Assembly: GCA_903823545.1 (NCBI GenBank)
Contig: CAIJTL010001039.1
Coordinates: 1 to 8,516, forward strand
Source: an uncultured Planctomycetaceae bacterium
Lineage (GTDB): Bacteria > Planctomycetota > Planctomycetia > Planctomycetales > Planctomycetaceae
Reading direction: 5' to 3'
Length of the DNA stretch: 8,516 nt
Shown here: piece after piece, positions 1 through 6,005 of the stretch
Layout: every line of letters begins with the position of its first letter
Numbering within the stretch: the first letter of the stretch is position 1
Program-made: the position numbers and the translations under genes
The notes under the pieces: generated by a model
Databases searched by the model: none
What the model saw: the letters and a program-made list of their open reading frames with translations, nothing else
What the model was told of the DNA's origin: nothing

Positions 1-3000
1 GTCGTGGTTGTACGCCGACAGCGACGCGAGGTCGGTTTCCAATGCGTCGCCCGACCCAATGCCCGTCACCGCGATCAAGACAACTCCGGAACCGGGAGTT
101 TTCGCCGTGATATTTTTACCCGAGTGAGTATCGTCGTTGAGCGGGTCATTACCGTCGTTGATCGAGCCGGTTGTTGCTTCCACTCGAATCGCCGGATGGT
201 CCGCATAGGTCGAATTCGAGTTTGTGCTCTCAAGCGCACCGAGTAAGACGTTGTTGGCACTCAAGTCGATGTAGCCACTCCCGGCATCAATGAGGGTTTC
301 TGGACCCATCACCAGATCACCGGCCATGTCCTGATTCGTGTCTCCGTTGATCACGATGTTGTGGTCGTTGGTCGTGATGTCAGCCGCGTCTGTTAACGTG
401 ACTCCGTCAGCCGCAAGGATCACCAAATCCACTTGGGTCGTGACCGGACCATTGATGATTATCGAACGAGAATCATTCCGATGAATGTCTCCGTGGATTT
501 CACCGAAACGGCTTTGAATCGTGATAGTGCCCGGATCACTGAGTCCTGTAATCTCGATCCCGCCCGTGATTTCGTTCGCACTTCCGAAGTCAATCTCGCC
601 ATCAACGGCGATCATCGACACGGCCCCGATCTCAATTTTTCCCGCCGATTTGACGATCAACGCACCCAACATTTGATCGCCGTCAGCACCGACTCCCAAC
701 ATCTGGTTGCCGTCGGAAGGGACACCGACATCCAAGAACCCCGCGCCGATATCGCCATCAAACCGAATCGTTCCGGAACCAGCGGTCAATTCCAATGAGT
801 TATGTTCGGGCCTGACATCAACGACCTCGCCACCAACTTGCGAGATCGGAACCAACACCCCGTCGAGCAACGCCAGTGGGACAACATTGCTGTCGATCGT
901 GCTCGAAAACGTGATATTTCCGCCGCCGCTGTTGATCTTGACCGTCACGGACTCTTCTCGCGTACTGGCGAGCAACACCGCTTGAGCAAACGAAATATCT
1001 CCGCCGGCAGTCGTGATGTCCGCTCCAAGTTCCGTCCATCCAGTTCCGTTCTGAATGAACGAGCCTGCGAGATCAAACGCCGCCTCCGAACTCGTCACCA
1101 ACAAGCCAGCGTTCGTGATTGTCACGGAACCGGACGTAGTCGTCACTCTGTTTTGGAACGTGACAATATCAACGCTCGATGTCGTCGTGACGTTGATGTC
1201 ACCGTCGATCGCAACAGTATTCAGAAAATCGACGAAGCCGACTCCGTTCACATTCAGTGAATCAATCGGGCCGCCGTTCGTATCGTCCGCACCAATCGCA
1301 CCAACAAACAGAACTCCTGCTCCCGGCGAGGATGTCGTGACCGTCAACGCGGAACTGATCGCATCCGTACTTTCATCAACCGTGCTATCAAACGTCACGT
1401 CATTGTCCGCCGTGATAACGACATCGTTCGTCAGTTTCACCGCGCTCTTGAAGAGCACGTCGTTGCCAGCCGTCTGATCCGCGCCGAGAAAAATCTGACT
1501 TTTCGCAAAGACCGTTAACGAGCCACTCGTTGCAACTTGAACCCCTTCGATGACGATATCGCCGGTTGTTGAAGCCGCATCAAAATTGGAGAGCAGGGTC
1601 AGATCATTCCCGGCAATCACTTGTTGGTTTGCGTCATCGCCGTCGATCCGCACGCCGCCGTTCCGATCTGTTGGCGCATGCAAGTCGGAACCAATGATCG
1701 TGATGTTGTGGCTTGCGATCAGTTGCGCGTCTTCAGCACTCGTCCCCTCATCAAGCCAAAAACCTCCGCTGCCATCCGAGTCTGCGTCAGCCGTGATCGT
1801 CAGGTCGCTCATTGGGCCGGTGACCGTAACCTTGGCCTCTCTGATGAGGACGTCTCGATTCGCGGAAATGATGACCGACGCGGTCGCACTCACGTCGCCA
1901 AAGACCACCGTGTCGGCATTCCCACCGTTGATCGCGATGTCTCCCTCGCCGACAGAAACCTCACCTTGAGCGGTCGCTCCGCTGAGCAGCAACGTTCCGC
2001 CGGTTCCCGTTCCGGAGTAGATCTGCCCCAAATCAATGCCGCCGGTGTGCGTGATCGTCACACCTCCCGCAGCCATGATCGCTATGCTGGTGCTATCGAA
2101 ATTAACGCCCGTGCTCTCGAACGAGCCGCCGTTGAGATCAAGAGCCGCAGTGAGGGTCACGCTTCCGGAGACACGATTGAGATCGTCATTGTTTGTGATC
2201 GCGTTCGCATTCAGAACGACACTAAGTGCTCCGTTTGACGCCGTGATGCCGCCATTCAGCTCAATGTCGTTCGCCGCGATGATCGTCAGCGTCGCCGAAT
2301 CGCCGTCCGCGATAAACGTGACATCGATCGTCGCGTCCGCAGCCTGAGTCACATTGCCCGCTTCCGAGTAATACAAGTTCTCAGTCGTAATGACAACGTT
2401 TGTCCCCATGTTGAGCTGCGCTTCGATCGCATCGTCCGTCACTTCCGAACCGCTCACCGAAGGAACGAAATCAGGCAACTCATTGAACTCGATAATCGTC
2501 GGGAACAGTGTCAACTGATCCACGATGCCGACATTGAGCGGGTCAATCAACCACGTTCCCGGGTCGCCGTTCGCAGCACTCGCATCACCGCCGCCATTGA
2601 GCAAAAGCTGACCGCGACTCGACGTCTCAATCAGCCCGCCGTCCCCGGACCACGCTCCGCCACGAGCGGTCAACAACCCGTAAACCTGACTCACTTCATC
2701 CGACCACACAACCACCTTGCCGCCGTCGCCGCGCAACCGCGCATCCGCATTGATTTCCACATCCGAGCCAACGTACGTTCGCAACGCATGATGAATCGCC
2801 TCGTTGCCACCATGCAGATCGCCGCCGATCAACACTTCGCCGCCACCGTTATCGCCTGACGCATCAACTCGCGCCCCACCAAACAGTCCGACTTGCTCTC
2901 CCAGCAAATGAATCCTGCCGCCAATTCCATCACCAGAATCAGACTCGTGCGAACTGACGCTCGAAGCATCCAAGTGCCCGGCGACTAACAGCGTCCCGTT

Positions 3001-4086
3001 CACACCCGCATCGACCAGAATCTCACCACCCTGATTCACGATCCCACCGCGATGCGAGATCGTCACGTCGTGAGTGGCACTCACTTCAATCACACCACCA
3101 GCGTTCGTCAGCTCGCCGTCGATGCGAATGCAGTCCGCCGAAAGCAGCAGGTGGCCAACGTCTGCTTGATTCGCAGATTGATGATTCGCGTGAGCGGCTG
3201 GCGTCAGCGCCTCGCGGACATCGGCTCCGGACGAAAGCACGATGATCGAGCCATTCGCACCGTCGCCGCTGAAACTATCGCCGCTCAAGTAGCCGCCATG
3301 CGCCGAAAAGCTGAGCGACTGAAAGCCACCCGCTAACGCTCCGATGTCGGCACTCGTGAAGTCGAGCACATTCGCGTGATCAACACTTCCTCCCAACTCA
3401 ATCGAGGAACCCGATCCAGTCGCGATCGACAACGAGCTTCCGGCGATCGAATGCTGGCCACCGTTGAAATCAATCTCCGCCGCCGACAGCGTCAAATCAT
3501 CGCCGCGAAGATTTAGCAGCTCGATAGTGTTGCGTGCCGCGACCGAGAAATCTTGCACAAGCAAGTCATGGGAACCAACTTGTCGCACATCTTCAAAATC
3601 ACGAATCGCCAAAGGCCCGGCAGCCATTTGCAAATCAATCGCCGCGTTCTGAGTTTCAAACGTCAGATGATGCGTGCCATTTGGATCCGCCGAGATCGAA
3701 AACCCAGCGTTCAGGCCGCTGAGTTCACTCCGGTCGATCGACAGGATCGAGCGATTCACCTGGCTGTTATCAATCGAAAATGTGCCGTTCCCGCCGAGGT
3801 GATTCCACGTCGACCCCGCCAAGTCAAACTCGATGCGATCGCCAACTTCCCGCACCGCCAAGTCGCCATCAATGTGTGACAACGTCAGGTTTGACTGCGC
3901 CACAAAAGTGAAATCCGCGTTGAGGACGCGACGTTGTTCCAATCGCATCAACTTCAATCGCCGTTCACTGCGCGACATCGCTTCGCCCGTTGTGGCCGGT
4001 CTCCCGACCGAGCCACCGTGCAGGCGCGACCTGGCATGCAGTCGGCACTGCGTCACGAAGCGGTTCAACCATTGAAAAGCCAACAT
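1..4086 (-). CDS. Giant LEPR-XLL / filamentous-haemagglutinin-like beta-strand-repeat exoprotein (5' part; C-terminus beyond left edge)
   Basis: The minus strand is open from an ATG at 4086 to base 1 with no stop, giving 1362 codons. An in-frame TGA lies directly before that ATG, so no earlier ATG start is possible. Residues 49-57 read LEQRRVLNA, the LEPR-XLL-type motif found near the N-terminus of large planctomycete exported proteins. Residues of about 389-522 carry the FHA-like hallmark in its usual order: GGRIHLLGEQV, ARVDASGDNGGGEVLIGGD, TYVGSDVEINADA, GDGGKVVVWSDE (V458-E464), LTARGG, GGLIETSS and GTWLIDPLNV (W512). The remaining 840 residues are rich in Gly, Asp, Thr, Ala and Val, with recurring short strands such as DVVITADNDVTF, as in a right-handed beta-helix. 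Cysteine is almost absent. The likely role is a surface or secreted adhesin or matrix protein, which is inference. No Sec signal peptide and no classical two-partner-secretion NPNG-type domain is evident. An alternative in-frame ATG at 3978 would remove 36 residues that are Arg-rich and overlap hairpins. Family assignment is firm; start and function are less so. Confidence 0.9.
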   Translation of the reverse strand, partial: MLAFQWLNRFVTQCRLHARSRLHGGSVGRPATTGEAMSRSERRLKLMRLEQRRVLNADFTFVAQSNLTLSHIDGDLAVREVGDRIEFDLAGSTWNHLGGNGTFSIDNSQVNRSILSIDRSELSGLNAGFSISADPNGTHHLTFETQNAAIDLQMAAGPLAIRDFEDVRQVGSHDLLVQDFSVAARNTIELLNLRGDDLTLSAAEIDFNGGQHSIAGSSLSIATGSGSSIELGGSVDHANVLDFTSADIGALAGGFQSLSFSAHGGYLSGDSFSGDGANGSIIVLSSGADVREALTPAAHANHQSANQADVGHLLLSADCIRIDGELTNAGGVIEVSATHDVTISHRGGIVNQGGEILVDAGVNGTLLVAGHLDASSVSSHESDSGDGIGGRIHLLGEQVGLFGGARVDASGDNGGGEVLIGGDLHGGNEAIHHALRTYVGSDVEINADARLRGDGGKVVVWSDEVSQVYGLLTARGGAWSGDGGLIETSSRGQLLLNGGGDASAANGDPGTWLIDPLNVGIVDQLTLFPTIIEFNELPDFVPSVSGSEVTDDAIEAQLNMGTNVVITTENLYYSEAGNVTQAADATIDVTFIADGDSATLTIIAANDIELNGGITASNGALSVVLNANAITNNDDLNRVSGSVTLTAALDLNGGSFESTGVNFDSTSIAIMAAGGVTITHTGGIDLGQIYSGTGTGGTLLLSGATAQGEVSVGEGDIAINGGNADTVVFGDVSATASVIISANRDVLIREAKVTVTGPMSDLTITADADSDGSGGFWLDEGTSAEDAQLIASHNITIIGSDLHAPTDRNGGVRIDGDDANQQVIAGNDLTLLSNFDAASTTGDIVIEGVQVATSGSLTVFAKSQIFLGADQTAGNDVLFKSAVKLTNDVVITADNDVTFDSTVDESTDAISSALTVTTSSPGAGVLFVGAIGADDTNGGPIDSLNVNGVGFVDFLNTVAIDGDINVTTTSSVDIVTFQNRVTTTSGSVTITNAGLLVTSSEAAFDLAGSFIQNGTGWTELGADITTAGGDISFAQAVLLASTREESVTVKINSGGGNITFSSTIDSNVVPLALLDGVLVPISQVGGEVVDVRPEHNSLELTAGSGTIRFDGDIGAGFLDVGVPSDGNQMLGVGADGDQMLGALIVKSAGKIEIGAVSMIAVDGEIDFGSANEITGGIEITGLSDPGTITIQSRFGEIHGDIHRNDSRSIIINGPVTTQVDLVILAADGVTLTDAADITTNDHNIVINGDTNQDMAGDLVMGPETLIDAGSGYIDLSANNVLLGALESTNSNSTYADHPAIRVEATTGSINDGNDPLNDDTHSGKNITAKTPGSGVVLIAVTGIGSGDALETDLASLSAYNHD
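664..723 (-). repeat. Imperfect 30-bp in-frame tandem duplication in the giant gene
   Basis: Two adjacent 30-bp units (664-693 and 694-723) match at 22 of 30 positions by eye. They encode VPSDGNQMLG followed directly by VGADGDQMLG. The period is exactly ten codons, so the frame is kept. It is the clearest DNA-level repeat in the gene; the other repeats are visible only as weak protein periodicity. Confidence 0.75.
2520..2922 (-). other. FHA-like hallmark region within the giant exoprotein
   Basis: This segment encodes about residues 389-522 of the giant protein. It runs through the conserved blocks that identify filamentous-haemagglutinin-family exoproteins of cyanobacteria and proteobacteria: VLIGGD, a TYVG block, GDGGKVVVWSDE, an ARGG/GGLIETS block, and a closing GTWLIDPLNV. 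Finding all blocks in the right order and spacing makes chance resemblance unlikely. After it the sequence becomes irregular beta-strand repeats, so it probably marks the boundary between the N-terminal and passenger regions. Confidence 0.8.
3916..3942 (-). other. LEPR-XLL-type motif coding segment (LEQRRVLNA)
   Basis: The nine codons encode LEQRRVLNA, preceded by a basic stretch (SRSERRLKLMR) and followed by DFTF. This matches the short N-terminal motif known from large planctomycete proteins (consensus roughly LExRxLL/VLxA). It is thought to be a sorting or processing signal, although its mechanism is not established. It sits at residue 49 if translation starts at 4086, or at residue 13 if it starts at 3978. 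Both are normal distances for this motif. Confidence 0.75.
3993..4015. repeat. Hairpin 1 near the 5' end of the giant gene
   Basis: The plus strand reads TGGCCGGTC, a TCCC loop, then GACCG-A-GCCA. This is a 9-bp GC-rich stem with one bulged A. It lies between the two candidate ATGs (4086 and 3978) of the minus-strand gene and ends 14 bases upstream of the 3978 ATG. The sequence resembles short GC-rich palindromes that I recall as dispersed in planctomycete genomes; that resemblance is memory, not a search result. It is not a terminator because no T-run follows on either strand. Confidence 0.5.
4036..4053. repeat. Hairpin 2 near the 5' end of the giant gene
   Basis: The plus strand reads ATGCAGT, a CGGC loop, then ACTGCGT. 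This is a 7-bp stem with one T-G wobble. It lies 20 bases from hairpin 1, so the two form a compact paired structure over the 5' end of the giant gene. The pair could be a REP-like element or a structured mRNA leader. Confidence 0.4.
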
Positions 4087-4094
4087 TCAGCGAT

Positions 4095-4098
4095 CCTC
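4095..4098 (-). promoter_or_regulatory. Ribosome binding site for the 4086 start of the giant gene
   Basis: GAGG on the minus strand lies 8 bases before the ATG at 4086, a normal Shine-Dalgarno distance. The alternative ATG at 3978 has only a weak GGGCGAAG-like stretch before it. This favours 4086, although planctomycete genes often lack clear Shine-Dalgarno sites. Confidence 0.45.
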
Positions 4099-4394
4099 GC
4101 AACCCGCAAGAGCCTTGCAACCTTTTTGTTCCTAACCAACAGCCACGACAGGAGAACAAGCTGCTGAGGCGGACGCCAGATCGCTCTTCATTTTTCGACA
4201 TACTCCATCAAAAAACCGTCACTCAATCACCCTAGATACGGCGAAGTGGGTGTTCAAGGCGGAGGCATCAGTTTGTTCCAAATTCGCAGACTAGGAAACC
4301 TACGGCATCTGTAACAATCACAATCGTTATGACTGAAAACTGGACTCGGTGAGGCTGTGCCAGCAGAGATTCCGGCGTCGATACACGTGGCATC

Positions 4395-4398
4395 GGAG
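4395..4398 (+). promoter_or_regulatory. Ribosome binding site deciding the start at 4407
   Basis: GGAG lies 2 bases before the ATG at 4401 but 8 bases before the in-frame ATG at 4407. The first distance is too short for normal initiation and the second is ideal, so the gene is called from 4407. The difference is two residues (Met-Ile). Confidence 0.55.
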
Positions 4399-4406
4399 TT
4401 ATGATC

Positions 4407-5972
4407 ATGACAACGCGAAAATCTTCACTTCCGCCTGCCGTCTTTGCCATTTTTTTGGTTCCGGTCGCGATTCCCGTCGTTTTCGCGATGCTGGCCACTC
4501 CGTGGTCAGAAGGGGCGAGAGCACAAGACCATGGACTCGGCCCAAAACGAGCCGAACTGCCAGCTGATCGTCCGGCGTCTGCGCCGATGCGCGCTGGTAC
4601 ATTTCCTCGAAAGGCGGTCGTGAATCGCCGTTCTGACAAATTTGGTGCGACAGACAACAGCCTGCAGCCTCAACGCCCGTCACAAAAAGTCGCCATCCAA
4701 AATGGCCAGTTCCCCAATCGTGCCCCGTCTCCTCCGTTGCAATCTCGATCGGCGAACTCGATCACCAAACCACAGGCACCGCAAGCACTTCCGCGAATCC
4801 AACAGGCTTCTCGAGAGAATGCTCCACCAGTAGCGGCACCGTCCCCAAATGACTTCGTGGGAACAGAACAACGATCTCAAGAAGTGAGCCGCAAAATCGA
4901 CGCGGATATCGCCCAAAAGCCACCGGTCAGTAAACGTCCATCACCAAAACGACCGCCTGTCGTTGAAGTCGAATCGATCGAGCCCACAACAGAAACGATA
5001 GCGAAACAAGAAAAACAAGAATCTGAGACCGAGCCTCCTTTTGACCCGCTCGATCTTCAACCAGCAATTGCGACAGCCGAGCTAGAAACGAAACCTAGCG
5101 AAGAGATGATCCCTGCTCCACCAGAGGAAATCGTCATGGAGGAGGAAGCCGAGGGGATCACAAATGCGTATTTCGAAGAGCCGGTGATGGAAGATCAAAC
5201 TCCCGAAGAAGAGCTCCCATTCGAGTCACCACAACAAATGTTGGCGGATGATCTCGACGATAGTGATGACATAGAGAAGGACCTTGACGACGTTTCCCTC
5301 GAAGCTGCAATCGCACCGCGAAAAGTTCAGAACATCAACGCAGGCGTCAGCAACTCACCAGACATTAACTCCGCGTTTGACGTCGAAGAGATGGAAACAC
5401 CAGCCAAGAATGAGCCAATCGAAGTCGCTGCTCAACCGGCAGAACTCCCGGCAAACGTTGCAGATCCACTCCCAGCCAAGACAACCCCCAAATGGTTCTC
5501 TGACCTACGAGCAATCAATTCCATCGATCTGCGCGAAGCCACACAGATTCCGCCGATCGCTCCCGGCGAGAACACGGCCAAGATACTTCAACCGCAAGAC
5601 CAAGCGAATGAGTTCTTATCGCAACGGCAGGCGGTCAATTTTTCGACCGCGTACTGGAAACCCTGGCAAGCCGACCGCGACTCGTATCCATTTTGCCATT
5701 ACCCATTGTACTTTGAAGACCCGAACCTCGAACGATGTGGGCGAGGATGGGGACTCGGCACGACCTTTGTGTCGCTCGGCCGTTTCTATGCCAACGTCCC
5801 GTTCATCCCATATCGCGTCACTGCGGAACCACACTTGCGTCGAGTTCCCACACTCCCCGATTGCCCGGCTTGCCATAAATTCGGCTTTGAAACCTATCTC
5901 CCTCCTTGGAGTTGGAAAGCCGCCGCCGTCCAAACCGCAGCTTACTTCGGCGCAATCTACATCGTGCCCTAA
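4407..5972 (+). CDS. Secreted planctomycete protein: signal peptide, Pro-rich/acidic linker, CHYPLYFEDPNLER-type C-terminal domain with CxxCH
   Basis: The 521-residue product starts with a clear signal peptide: TTRK, then a long hydrophobic stretch (about residues 9-32), then SEGARAQ, with likely cleavage after A39. Residues of about 40-200 are rich in Pro, Ser, Gln and Arg and look disordered. Residues of about 200-300 are strongly acidic (runs such as EEIVMEEEAE and DDLDDSDDIEKDLDD). Residues of about 403-521 form a compact domain rich in aromatics and cysteine. It contains CHYPLYFEDPNLERCG (from C430), then VPFIPYR, then DCPACHKF (C486 and C489), and ends in KAAAVQTAAYFGAIYIVP. I recognise this domain as a recurrent planctomycete domain of unknown function. 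The product is expected in the periplasm or at the surface. CPACH fits a heme-c attachment motif but could be a disulfide or metal site. The gene is divergent from the giant exoprotein gene and convergent with the protease operon. Secretion is well supported; function is unknown. Confidence 0.85.
   Translation: MTTRKSSLPPAVFAIFLVPVAIPVVFAMLATPWSEGARAQDHGLGPKRAELPADRPASAPMRAGTFPRKAVVNRRSDKFGATDNSLQPQRPSQKVAIQNGQFPNRAPSPPLQSRSANSITKPQAPQALPRIQQASRENAPPVAAPSPNDFVGTEQRSQEVSRKIDADIAQKPPVSKRPSPKRPPVVEVESIEPTTETIAKQEKQESETEPPFDPLDLQPAIATAELETKPSEEMIPAPPEEIVMEEEAEGITNAYFEEPVMEDQTPEEELPFESPQQMLADDLDDSDDIEKDLDDVSLEAAIAPRKVQNINAGVSNSPDINSAFDVEEMETPAKNEPIEVAAQPAELPANVADPLPAKTTPKWFSDLRAINSIDLREATQIPPIAPGENTAKILQPQDQANEFLSQRQAVNFSTAYWKPWQADRDSYPFCHYPLYFEDPNLERCGRGWGLGTTFVSLGRFYANVPFIPYRVTAEPHLRRVPTLPDCPACHKFGFETYLPPWSWKAAAVQTAAYFGAIYIVP
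5862..5876 (+). other. CxxCH motif (CPACH) in the secreted protein
   Basis: The five codons encode CPACH, residues 486-490 counted from the 4407 start. CxxCH is the covalent heme-c attachment motif, and the protein has a signal peptide, so it reaches the compartment where heme is attached. There is only one copy, and a Met or His ligand for the second heme position cannot be assigned. The motif may be coincidental. Confidence 0.35.
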
Positions 5973-6005
5973 TCCACCAATCGAGGGGCTGATTTCAACC
6001 AGTGG
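5973..6005. other. Convergent intergenic gap without a clear terminator
   Basis: Only 33 bp separate the stop of the plus-strand gene from the stop of the minus-strand protease gene. No GC-rich stem followed by a T-run was seen on either strand. The short AACC-AGT-GGTT symmetry near 6000 is too weak to call. Transcripts from the two sides probably overlap, or termination is factor-dependent. Confidence 0.5.

Larger units (their letters stand above)
4087..4400. other. Divergent intergenic region (bidirectional promoter region)
   Basis: About 314 bp separate the giant minus-strand gene from the plus-strand secreted-protein gene, so both promoters should lie here. No strong sigma-70-type promoter stands out. 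The best minus-strand candidate is TTGAGT (4226-4221), an 18-base spacer, and TATGTC (4202-4197), which is poor at the -10. On the plus strand I found no convincing pair. A CACGTG palindrome (4384-4389) lies just before the plus-strand ribosome binding site. No convincing small gene or RNA was seen. Confidence 0.4.

Noticed and set aside
4..2347. Several long plus-strand open frames (up to about 205 codons) across the left third
   Set aside because: They lie antisense to the continuous minus-strand exoprotein gene. Its Gly/Asp/Ser/Thr/Ala-rich codons (GGC, GAT, TCG, ACG, GCG) rarely create stops on the opposite strand. Their translations are Arg/His/Asp- or Ser/Pro-rich with no recognisable domain.
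3052..4235. Shorter plus- and minus-strand frames around the start of the giant gene
   Set aside because: They overlap the real gene or the hairpin element, show no family resemblance and have no good ribosome binding sites. The ones through 3985-4070 look like read-through of the palindromic sequence.
4328..4351. Tiny plus-strand frame (ATG to TGA, seven codons) upstream of the secreted-protein gene
   Set aside because: It could be a leader peptide but has no ribosome binding site and no attenuator-like structure, so there is nothing to support it.
4268..4683. Minus-strand and second plus-strand frames over the beginning of the secreted-protein gene
   Set aside because: They are out of frame with a gene that has a clear signal peptide, a ribosome binding site and a conserved C-terminal domain.
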